From: Sphingomonadales bacterium
Lineage (GTDB): Bacteria; Pseudomonadota; Alphaproteobacteria; SMXS01
Direction of reading: 5' to 3'
Assembly (NCBI GenBank): GCA_022844405.1
Contig: JALHLV010000019.1
Span: 22,433-86,432 of the forward strand
Length of the DNA stretch: 64,000 nucleotides
Shown here: positions 14,248-21,838 of the stretch, piece by piece
How the letters are laid out: each line of letters opens with the position of its first letter
Numbering within the stretch: position 1 is the first letter of the stretch
The notes under the pieces: model-generated
Database searches by the model: none
What the model was told of the DNA's origin: nothing
Seen by the model: only the letters and a program-made list of their open reading frames with translations
Position numbers and translations under genes: made by a program

Positions 14248-16780
14248 TAAGCATCTCCATGAACTCGTCCGCCACTTCGGACAACAAATCCTCGTTCGCC
14301 TCGCCGCCGATGGATTCCTTGCCGATTTCCATCATCAGCGGCACGGCCAGCGGCGAGATCTGCGCCAGCGCGCGGTGCAGGATGCGCCCGGCGGGCCGCA
14401 CCCGCTCCAGCAGCCCGCGCATCCGCGCCAAATCCAGCAGGCCCGCCGACACGTCCTCGCGGGTCGCCTGCAACAAGATATGGTCGGGCTCGTGCCGTCC
14501 CAACACCTCGTAAATCAAATCCGAGTTCACCATCATCTGCCGGCCGGTCTTTTCATGGCCCGGGTGGCGCCGGTCGATCAGGCCGGCGATGGTGGCGCAG
14601 GTGCGGAAGGTGCGCTTCAGCAGGTTGGAATCCGCCATCCATGCGTCGAGGCCGTCGCCGACGCCCTCGTTCGAGAACAGCCTGTGCATGTCGAGCAAGG
14701 ACATGTCGCTCAGCGCCCAGACGGTGAGCGCGTAGTCGTTGGCCATGAAGCCCATGGGCCGCATCCGCAACGTCTCCAGCCGCTGGGTCAGCAGCATGCC
14801 GAGCGTCTGGTGCGCGAGACGTCCCTCGAACGGATAGCAGGCCAGGTAGTGGCGTGAGCCGCGCGGAAAGGTCTCGACCAGCATCTGTTCGGCCTTCGGG
14901 ATCGACGACTTGATGCGCTGCAAATCCAGCCACCAGCTCACCTGTCCGGGCAGGAAGCGCCACTGCTCCGGATCGGCCAGCAGGGCGCGGACGCGGGCGG
15001 CGAGAAACGTCGACAGCGGGAACTTGCCGCCCTGGTAGGACGGTACCATGGGCTCCTTGTCCTCGGTCTTCGAGGCGTAAGCCTCGTTCTCGGCCATGCC
15101 CTCGAAGCGCCAGACCTGGCCGGCGAACAGGAAGGTGTCGCCGGGGCGGAGTTGTTCGATGAACCATTCCTCGACCTCGCCGATGTGGAAGCCGGCGCGG
15201 CCGACGGGCTTGCCCGCCACATGGGTGACCGCGGGCGCGGTGCCGGTCCGGCGACCCTTGCCGCCGCGCCTGATGGACCGCAGCTTGATCATCGGCGCCT
15301 CGACGATGGTGCCGACGTTGAGCCGGTATTGCTGCGCCGCCCTGCGCGACGCGATGGTGTAGCGGCCGTCCTGCAGTCGCTCCAGCTTGTGGTACTGCTC
15401 GTAGCGGCGCAGCGCATAGCCGCCGGTGGCCGCAAAATCCACCACCCGCTCGACCGTCTGGCGGTCCAGATGGGCGTAGGGCGCGGCGGCGGTGATCTCC
15501 GCGTAGATTGTTTCCAGGTCGAACGGCTCGGCGCAGCCGCGGCCAACCACGTGTTGCGCGAGCACGTCGAGTCCGCCCGGACGCGGCAGGTCGCCGTCCT
15601 GGATGCCTTCCTCGATGGCCTGTTTGGCCGCGACGCATTCCAGCACCTCGAACCGGTTGGTCGGCACGAACAACGCCTGCGACGGCTCGTCCAGCCGGTG
15701 GTTGGAGCGGCCGATACGCTGCATCATCCGCGACGAGCCCTTGGGCGCGCCGAGCTGGATAACAAGGTCGATGGCGCCCCAGTCGACGCCCAGTTCCAGG
15801 GTCGAGGTGCAGACCACGGCGCGCAGCTTACCCAGGGTCATGGCCTGCTCGACCTTGCGCCGCTGCTCCACCGACAGCGAGCCGTGATGCAGCGCGATCG
15901 GCAGGTTCTCGTCGTTCAGCTGCCACAGCGCCTGAAAGCTGGCCTCGGCCTGCGAGCGGGTATTGACGAACAGCAGCGCCGAGCGCACCGCCTTGATGGC
16001 CGCCATGATGTCGGGCATGGCGTAGGCGCCGCGGTGGCCGGCCCACGGGATGCGCTCGCGCGTGCGGAGGATGGCGACGTCGGGCGCCGCGCCCGGATCG
16101 GCCACCACCAGATCAGCCATGCGCTCGAGGCCCGGAAACTGCGGCACCAGGTAGCGCCGCAGCCGGTCCGGATCGGCGACGGTGGCGGACAGGCCGACCC
16201 TTCGCGCTTGCGGGGCAATGCTTGCCAGCCGGCCCAGACCGAGCGACAGCAGGTCGCCGCGCTTGGTGTTCTCGATGGCGTGCAGCTCGTCGAGCACGAT
16301 GGTGCGTAGGCCGCCGAACAACTCGCCGGCGTCGTTGTGCGACAGCAGCAGGGCGAGTTGCTCGGGCGTGGTCAGCAAGATATCCGGCGGATCGCGGCGC
16401 TGGCGCTGGCGCTTCTCGATCGGCGTGTCGCCGGTGCGGGTCTCGATCCGCACGCCCAGCTTCATCTCCTTCGACGGCGTCTCCAGGTTGCGGGCGATGT
16501 CGACGGCGAGCGCCTTGAGCGGCGAAATGTAGAGCGTGTGCAGGCCGCGACGCCGCTCGGCGGGCGGCCCCTGCAGCTCGTGGTAAAGCTCGATCAGCGG
16601 CGGCAGGAATCCGGCCAGCGTCTTGCCCGCGCCGGTCGGCGCGACCAGCAGGGCGGAGCGGCCAGCCTCGGCGAGGTCGAGCAGCTCCTGCTGATGCCGC
16701 CTGATCGCCCAGCCGCGCGCGGCGAACCAGTCCCGGAAGACGGGCGGCAGCGACACGGGAAGCGGGTGCGACGAATCCAT
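14240..16780 (-). CDS. ligase-associated DNA damage response DEXH-box helicase (Lhr-type)
   Basis: An 846-residue SF2 helicase of the Lhr-core family. Walker A is APTGAGKTLAGFLPPL (near residues 44-60), the Walker B/DExH box is VLDELHAIENTKRGD, SAT motif LSATVADP, and motif VI QRIGRSNHRLDEPS. The Lhr-specific winged-helix and C-terminal domains follow to VADEFMEMLNG. In Pseudomonas and mycobacterial homologues this is a 3'-5' ssDNA-dependent translocase/helicase. It is the first gene of the minus-strand pair with PdeM and diverges from the exonuclease gene with a 91-bp intergenic region, which must hold both promoters. Confidence 0.92.
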   Translation of the reverse strand: MDSSHPLPVSLPPVFRDWFAARGWAIRRHQQELLDLAEAGRSALLVAPTGAGKTLAGFLPPLIELYHELQGPPAERRRGLHTLYISPLKALAVDIARNLETPSKEMKLGVRIETRTGDTPIEKRQRQRRDPPDILLTTPEQLALLLSHNDAGELFGGLRTIVLDELHAIENTKRGDLLSLGLGRLASIAPQARRVGLSATVADPDRLRRYLVPQFPGLERMADLVVADPGAAPDVAILRTRERIPWAGHRGAYAMPDIMAAIKAVRSALLFVNTRSQAEASFQALWQLNDENLPIALHHGSLSVEQRRKVEQAMTLGKLRAVVCTSTLELGVDWGAIDLVIQLGAPKGSSRMMQRIGRSNHRLDEPSQALFVPTNRFEVLECVAAKQAIEEGIQDGDLPRPGGLDVLAQHVVGRGCAEPFDLETIYAEITAAAPYAHLDRQTVERVVDFAATGGYALRRYEQYHKLERLQDGRYTIASRRAAQQYRLNVGTIVEAPMIKLRSIRRGGKGRRTGTAPAVTHVAGKPVGRAGFHIGEVEEWFIEQLRPGDTFLFAGQVWRFEGMAENEAYASKTEDKEPMVPSYQGGKFPLSTFLAARVRALLADPEQWRFLPGQVSWWLDLQRIKSSIPKAEQMLVETFPRGSRHYLACYPFEGRLAHQTLGMLLTQRLETLRMRPMGFMANDYALTVWALSDMSLLDMHRLFSNEGVGDGLDAWMADSNLLKRTFRTCATIAGLIDRRHPGHEKTGRQMMVNSDLIYEVLGRHEPDHILLQATREDVSAGLLDLARMRGLLERVRPAGRILHRALAQISPLAVPLMMEIGKESIGGEANEDLLSEVADEFMEMLNG

Positions 16781-16871
16781 GGCTTAATCTAGCGGAATAG
16801 AACAGAATGGGAACAGGTGCTTTCTGCCCGTCCCTTGAAACGAAACCGCCGCGCCTGATGTTCTTTCCTTC

Positions 16872-17924
16872 ATGAAAGCCTTCACCGACATCGTCTGCCC
16901 GACGCCGAAGGGGCTCTACTGCCCGCCCGGCGATTTCTATATCGACCCGACCCGCGCGTCCGACCGGGCCGTGGTGACGCATGGGCATTCGGACCATGCC
17001 CGCGCCGGTCACGGCTCGGTGCTGGCGACGAAAGAGACGCTGGCCATCATGGGCGCGCGCTATGGCGAGAATTTCACGCCCTCGGCGCAGGCGGCGCGTT
17101 ATGGCGAGCGCCACCGGATCGGCGATGCGACCGTGTGGCTGTCGCCCGCCGGCCACGTGCTGGGCAGCGCCCAGGCGGTGATCGAGGCCCATGGAAGGCG
17201 CATCGTCGTCTCCGGCGACTATAAACGGCGGCCCGATCCCACCTGCGCACCGTTCGAGCCGGTGCCGTGCGACGTGTTCATCACCGAAGCGACCTTCGGC
17301 CTGCCGGTGTTCCGCCATCCGGACGATGGCAAGGAAGTGGCCAAGGCGCTGCACATGCTGGACGTGTTTCCGGAACGCTGCGTGCTGATCGGCGCCTATG
17401 CGCTGGGCAAGGCACAGCGGATCATCGCACTGCTGCGCCAGGGCGGCTACGACGCGCCGGTCTATATCCACGGCGCCATGGAGAAGCTCTGCGCGCTCTA
17501 TGAAAGCCTGGGCGTCGATCTGGGCGAGCTGCGCCTCGCCAAGGACGCCGGCAGGGACGAGCTGATGGGCAAGGTGATCGTCGCACCGCCATCGGCGCTG
17601 GGCGACCGCTGGAGCCGGCGGCTGCCCGAGCCGGTCAACGCCTTCGCCAGCGGCTGGATGCGGGTGCGCGCCCGCGCGCGCCAGGGCGGCATCGAGCTGC
17701 CGCTGGTGATCTCCGACCACGCCGACTGGGACGAGCTGACCGGCACCCTGCTGGAGCTGTCGCCGCAGGAAGTGTGGGTGACCCATGGCCGCGAGGAGCC
17801 GCTGGTGCACTGGGCCGGGCTGAACGGCCTGAAGGCCAGGCCGCTGCACCTGGCCGGCTATGACGAGGAGGACGGCGACGGGCCGCAAGGCGACAACCCG
17901 AAAGCCGGGGAAGCCGGCGGATGA
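16872..17924 (+). CDS. ligase-associated DNA damage response exonuclease (MBL-fold)
   Basis: A 350-residue metallo-beta-lactamase/beta-CASP nuclease. The zinc motif is THGHSDHARAGH (HxHxDH), followed by SPAGHVLGSAQ and VSGDYKRRPDPTCAPFEP; the C-terminal HADWDEL and WVTHGREEPL complete the site. In the well-studied homologue this is a metal-dependent exonuclease acting on ssDNA/flaps. It overlaps the ligase gene by 4 nt, so the two form a tightly coupled pair opposite the helicase/PdeM pair. Confidence 0.9.
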   Translation: MKAFTDIVCPTPKGLYCPPGDFYIDPTRASDRAVVTHGHSDHARAGHGSVLATKETLAIMGARYGENFTPSAQAARYGERHRIGDATVWLSPAGHVLGSAQAVIEAHGRRIVVSGDYKRRPDPTCAPFEPVPCDVFITEATFGLPVFRHPDDGKEVAKALHMLDVFPERCVLIGAYALGKAQRIIALLRQGGYDAPVYIHGAMEKLCALYESLGVDLGELRLAKDAGRDELMGKVIVAPPSALGDRWSRRLPEPVNAFASGWMRVRARARQGGIELPLVISDHADWDELTGTLLELSPQEVWVTHGREEPLVHWAGLNGLKARPLHLAGYDEEDGDGPQGDNPKAGEAGG

Positions 17925-19498
17925 ACCGCTTCGCCGAACTGCTCGACCGGTTGTCCTATACGCCCGGGCGCAACGACAAGCTGGCGCTGATCGTCGACTA
18001 TTTCCGGCACGTGCCCGATCCGGACCGCGGCTATGCACTGGCCGCCATGACCGGCACGCTGGACTTCAAGCACGCCAAGCCGGCGATGATCCGCGGCCTG
18101 ATCGAGGAACGCACCGACCCGGCGCTGTTCCGCTGGTCCCGCGACTATGTGGGCGACACCGCCGAGACCATCGCGCTGATGTGGCCGGTCCGGCACGGCG
18201 TCAACCGCGTGCCGGACCTGTCGGAGATCGTCGAGGAGCTGGACCGGACCTCGAAGCTCGACATGCCAGGCCGCATCGCCGGCTGGCTCGACGCGCTGGA
18301 CGAGACCGGGCGCTGGGCGCTCTTGAAGCTGATCACCGGCGCCATGCGGATCGGCGTGTCGGCCCGCCTCGCCAAGCAGGCGCTCGCCCAGTACGGCGAC
18401 CTGGACATCGCCGACGTGGAGGAGGTCTGGCACGGCCTGCAGCCGCCCTATCTGGACCTGTTCGCCTGGGCGGATGGCGTCGCCCAACGCCCCGAGCACG
18501 GCGCGCTCGCCCCGTTCCGGCCGGTGATGCTGTCCCATCCGGTCGAGGAGGCGGACTTCGCGAAAATGAACCCGGCCGACTACCGTGCCGAATGGAAATG
18601 GGACGGCATCCGGGTGCAGGCCGTGTCCGACGGCGGCGTGAAGCGGCTCTACAGCCGTACCGGCGAGGACATTTCCGGCGCCTTCCCCGACCTGATCGAG
18701 GCCATGCGGTTCGAGGCCGCCATCGACGGCGAATTGCTCGTCATCCGCGATGGCGTCGTGGCGCCGTTCTCCGACCTGCAGCAGCGGCTGAACCGCAAGA
18801 CCGTCGGCAGGAAGCAGCTTTCCGGGTTTCCCGCCGGCCTGCGGGTCTACGACCTGCTGGTCGAGGACGGCGAGGATTTGCGACCGCTGCCCTTCGACGC
18901 GCGCCGCGAACGGCTGGAAGCCTGGGTCGCGCGGCAGGACGAGCCGCGCATCGGCCTGTCGCCGCTGATCCCGTTCGAGCGGTTCGAGGACCTGACCGAG
19001 CTGCGCGGCCACGCCGAGGCCGAGAGCATCGAGGGCGTCATGCTCAAGCGCGGCGACAGCCCGTATCTGGCCGGGCGGCCGAAAGGCTATTGGTGGAAAT
19101 GGAAGCGCGACCCGTTCCTGGTCGACGCCGTGCTGCTCTACGCCCAGCGCGGCAGCGGACGGCGCTCGTCGTTCTATTCCGACTATACGTTCGGGGTCTG
19201 GAACGACGGCGCGCTGGTGCCCGTGGGCAAGGCTTACTTCGGCTTCACCGACGACGAGCTGAAGCAGCTCGACAAATTCGTGCGCGATAACACGGTGAAC
19301 ACCTTCGGCCCGGTCCGCGAGGTGACCCACGAGCCCGACAAGGGCCTGGTTCTGGAGGTGGCGTTCGAGGGCCTGCAACGCTCGACGCGGCACAAATCCG
19401 GCGTCGCCATGCGGTTTCCCCGGATCAACCGGATCAGGTGGGACAAGCCGCCAAGGGAGGCGGACGAGTTGGCGCTGCTGGAGAAGATGCTGGGGTAA
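17921..19498 (+). CDS. ATP-dependent DNA ligase (cisplatin-damage-response type)
   Basis: A 525-residue ATP-dependent DNA ligase. It has an N-terminal DNA-binding domain (residues 1-200), the adenylation motif EWKWDGIRVQ with nucleophile K226, RTGEDISGAFPDL, DGELLV, EGVMLKRGDSPYLAGRPKGYWWKWK (motifs IV-V region) and an OB-fold C-terminus. This is the Lig of the four-part Lhr-Exo-Lig-PE repair set. The start overlaps the exonuclease gene stop by 4 nt. It is followed by a palindromic repeat at 19521. Confidence 0.92.
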   Translation: MNRFAELLDRLSYTPGRNDKLALIVDYFRHVPDPDRGYALAAMTGTLDFKHAKPAMIRGLIEERTDPALFRWSRDYVGDTAETIALMWPVRHGVNRVPDLSEIVEELDRTSKLDMPGRIAGWLDALDETGRWALLKLITGAMRIGVSARLAKQALAQYGDLDIADVEEVWHGLQPPYLDLFAWADGVAQRPEHGALAPFRPVMLSHPVEEADFAKMNPADYRAEWKWDGIRVQAVSDGGVKRLYSRTGEDISGAFPDLIEAMRFEAAIDGELLVIRDGVVAPFSDLQQRLNRKTVGRKQLSGFPAGLRVYDLLVEDGEDLRPLPFDARRERLEAWVARQDEPRIGLSPLIPFERFEDLTELRGHAEAESIEGVMLKRGDSPYLAGRPKGYWWKWKRDPFLVDAVLLYAQRGSGRRSSFYSDYTFGVWNDGALVPVGKAYFGFTDDELKQLDKFVRDNTVNTFGPVREVTHEPDKGLVLEVAFEGLQRSTRHKSGVAMRFPRINRIRWDKPPREADELALLEKMLG

Positions 19499-19520
19499 CT
19501 CCCTTCCCGCTTTCCCTCCC

Positions 19521-19683
19521 TGTCATCCCCGACGCTAGTCGAGCCCGCGAACCGGCGGGTTCGCGGCTGCGAGGTTTGCGATCGGGGACCCATCCATCCG
19601 CGGGAAAGTTGCCTGCCGCAGACCGACGGCGCGTCCTTCATCGACATGGGTCCCCGCTCGCGCTTCGCTTGGCGGGGATGACA
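19521..19683. repeat. palindromic intergenic repeat (TGTCATCCCC family)
   Basis: The outer arms are TGTCATCCCC (19521-19530) and GGGGATGACA (19674-19683). A nested pair GGGGACCCAT/ATGGGTCCCC (19584-19593 and 19646-19655) makes a two-level hairpin of about 160 bp. The motif is common in alphaproteobacterial intergenic spaces (from memory). It separates the ligase gene from a convergent lipoprotein gene and could terminate both. Confidence 0.8.
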
Positions 19684-19694
19684 ATTTGGGGTGA

Positions 19695-20123
19695 TCACTT
19701 ATCCGGCGCCGCCCCACCCTCGACCGGCCTGCACTCGCCCTCGTAGTCGACGTTCTTGCCTGCCGCCGCCGCGTCGCACGAATTGCCGTAGGTCTTGCCG
19801 TCGCAGCCGCACTGGGGGCGGTATTCCTTGGTGCAGATCTGCGGCTTGGGCACGCAGACGCCGGTGCGCTTCTCGATGCCGCAGGCGCCGGCGTCGAACT
19901 TGCAGTACTGGCCGTCGGGACAGGAAAATCCGGCCACCGTGTCGCAGATCACCGCGTTGGCCTCGCCCTGGCCCATGCCGGACGGGGTCGACGAGGCCGC
20001 CGGGATGGTCACCGCCGACGGCTTGCCCAGCGCGTCCTCGGGATCGGGTCCGCCCGCCTTGTCCGAGGCGCAGGCGGCCAGCGCCAGCGCGGTCAGGGCG
20101 AACAGCAGGTGGATTGGCTTCAT
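19695..20123 (-). CDS. lipoprotein with Kazal-type serine protease inhibitor domain
   Basis: A 142-residue protein. The signal peptide MKPIHLLFALTALALAAC has a lipobox (LAAC, acylated cysteine C18). A cysteine-rich part follows, FSCPDGQYCKFDAGACGIEKRTGVCVPKPQ, then a Kazal-like core CTKEYRPQCGCDGKTYGNSCDA...YEGEC ending near residue 131. The CGCDGKTYGNSC pattern with the YGN turn is the Kazal signature; the domain forms three disulfides. The start at 20123 gives a good RBS (GGAGAT); an upstream in-frame extension has no signal peptide. Possible roles are inhibition of host or periplasmic serine proteases or a structural scaffold (inference). Confidence 0.82.
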   Translation of the reverse strand: MKPIHLLFALTALALAACASDKAGGPDPEDALGKPSAVTIPAASSTPSGMGQGEANAVICDTVAGFSCPDGQYCKFDAGACGIEKRTGVCVPKPQICTKEYRPQCGCDGKTYGNSCDAAAAGKNVDYEGECRPVEGGAAPDK

Positions 20124-20244
20124 CGGTGATCTCCGTTGGGCTGCGTCACCATAGCGTCGTTCCCCGCCGCTGGCCAAGGGCGGTTGACGGGTGCCCCCGC
20201 AAGGCGCATAGGGCAGGCAGACATCATGATGGGGCCGGCGATCC

Positions 20245-20664
20245 GTGACTGACAGCGACGACGACTATCCGTCCCTCGAGGACTTCGAGGTGATCGCGCG
20301 GGAGGTATTCGACAAGCTGCCCGCGCATTTCCGCGCCCATTGCGAGGGCGTCGCCATCCGCATCGAAGACTTTCCCGACGACGAGGTCTGCGACGACATG
20401 GAGCTGGAAAGCCCGTGGGACCTGCTGGGCCTGTACGACGGCGTCAACGTGCTGGACAAGGTTTCCGGCGTGGTCGACGGCGTCCCCGACGTGATCTTCC
20501 TGTACCGGGAGCCGATCCTGGACTATTGGGACGAAGGGGAGCGGGAGGAGAGCGTCCGCCACATAATCGCGCATGTACTGATCCATGAGATCGGCCACCA
20601 TTTCGGGTTCTCCGATGAAGACATGGAGCGCATCGAGGAATCCGCCATCGCCGACGGGGACTGA
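20245..20664 (+). CDS. metallopeptidase family protein (minimal zincin)
   Basis: A 139-residue small zinc-dependent peptidase of the DUF1025/minimal-zincin type. The active site is H114-E115-xx-H118 in IHEIGHHFGFSDED, with D124 as a possible third ligand. The N-terminal part is strongly acidic (MTDSDDDYPSLEDFE). No signal peptide, so cytosolic. The start is a GTG preceded by GGGGCC. Function in bacteria is unresolved; an ATG-starting RND adaptor gene follows 63 nt downstream. Confidence 0.85.
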   Translation: MTDSDDDYPSLEDFEVIAREVFDKLPAHFRAHCEGVAIRIEDFPDDEVCDDMELESPWDLLGLYDGVNVLDKVSGVVDGVPDVIFLYREPILDYWDEGEREESVRHIIAHVLIHEIGHHFGFSDEDMERIEESAIADGD

Positions 20665-20727
20665 TGTGCGGCGCCGGCCCAAACAAGCCTCTCGACGTTG
20701 CGGGCGCGAAATGGCACTGATGCAGCC

Positions 20728-21828
20728 ATGAACAGGCGAATGATCATCATGCTCGCGGCCGTTTTCGTCGTCCTCGGCGGCGTCTTCGGCTGGAAGGCCT
20801 TCGTCGGCATGAAGACCGCCGAGTACATGGCGGCCATGAAGCCGCCAGCCGCCGTCGTGTCGTCCGCGGTGCTGACGCCCCAGCTCTGGAGGTCCGAGCT
20901 CACGTCGGTCGGCACCCTGCGCGCCGTCCAGAGCGTCGACCTGACCACCGAAGTGGCCGGCACGGTGCGCCATATCCTGTTCGACTCCGGCACCGAGGTC
21001 GCCCAGGGCACTCCGCTGGTGCGTCTCGACATCACCGCCGAGGACGCCCGCCTGAAGTCGCTGATGGCCGAGGTGGCGCTGGCGCGCGCCAACTATGAAC
21101 GCGACACCAAGCTGATCAACCAGGGCCACGTGTCGCAGGCCCGGCTCGACGCCACCAAAAGCAGCCTCGACAGCCTGCTCGCCCAGGCCGACGAGCAGAA
21201 GGCGATGATCGCCAAGAAGGTGATCGCGGCGCCGTTCTCCGGCCGGCTGGGCATCCGCAAGGTCAATCTGGGCCAGTACGTGCAGGCCGGCACGCCCATG
21301 GTCGACCTGCAGCAGCTCGATCCCATCTACGCCGACTTCACCCTGCCCGAGCGGTACCTGGAGGCGCTTGGCCCGGGCCAGACCGTCCGCTTCGCGGTGG
21401 CCGCCTTCCCCGGCCGGTCGTTTACCGGCAAGGTGACGGCGGTGAGCCCGCAAGTCGACAGCGCCACCCGCTCCATCGCGTTGCAGGCCACCATGGACAA
21501 TGGCGACCGGGCGTTGCGCCCAGGCATGTTCGCGCAGGTGACCGTGGGGCTGCCGACCGAACGCCGCGTGCTGACGCTGCCGCTGTCGGCGGTCACTTAC
21601 AATCCCTACGGCAACTCGGTGTTCCTGGTCGTCAGCAAGAACGGCGAGCGCATCGCCCAGGCCACACCGGTGCAGACGGGCGAGACCCGCGACGGTATGA
21701 TCGAGATCACGGGCGGACTCAAACAGGGCGACGAAGTCGTGTCGGTCGGACAGAACAAGCTGCGCAGCGGCCAGACGGTGGCCATCGACAACCGGGTGGC
21801 GCCGCCTCAGGCGACGGACCTGCCGTGA
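20728..21828 (+). CDS. RND efflux periplasmic adaptor (membrane fusion protein)
   Basis: A 366-residue HlyD/AcrA-type adaptor. It starts with an N-terminal membrane anchor (MIIMLAAVFVVLGGVFGW), followed by a lipoyl half-motif (EVAGTVRHILFDSGTEVAQGTPL), an alpha-hairpin (EVALARANYERDTKLINQGHVSQARLDATKSSL) and the second lipoyl half-motif (IAAPFSGRLGIRKVNLGQYV). The beta-barrel and membrane-proximal domains complete the protein. It spans the periplasm between the inner-membrane pump gene directly downstream (10 nt) and an outer-membrane factor not in this window. An upstream in-frame extension (from 20698) is less likely. Confidence 0.9.
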   Translation: MNRRMIIMLAAVFVVLGGVFGWKAFVGMKTAEYMAAMKPPAAVVSSAVLTPQLWRSELTSVGTLRAVQSVDLTTEVAGTVRHILFDSGTEVAQGTPLVRLDITAEDARLKSLMAEVALARANYERDTKLINQGHVSQARLDATKSSLDSLLAQADEQKAMIAKKVIAAPFSGRLGIRKVNLGQYVQAGTPMVDLQQLDPIYADFTLPERYLEALGPGQTVRFAVAAFPGRSFTGKVTAVSPQVDSATRSIALQATMDNGDRALRPGMFAQVTVGLPTERRVLTLPLSAVTYNPYGNSVFLVVSKNGERIAQATPVQTGETRDGMIEITGGLKQGDEVVSVGQNKLRSGQTVAIDNRVAPPQATDLP

Positions 21829-21838
21829 GTATGGTCGC

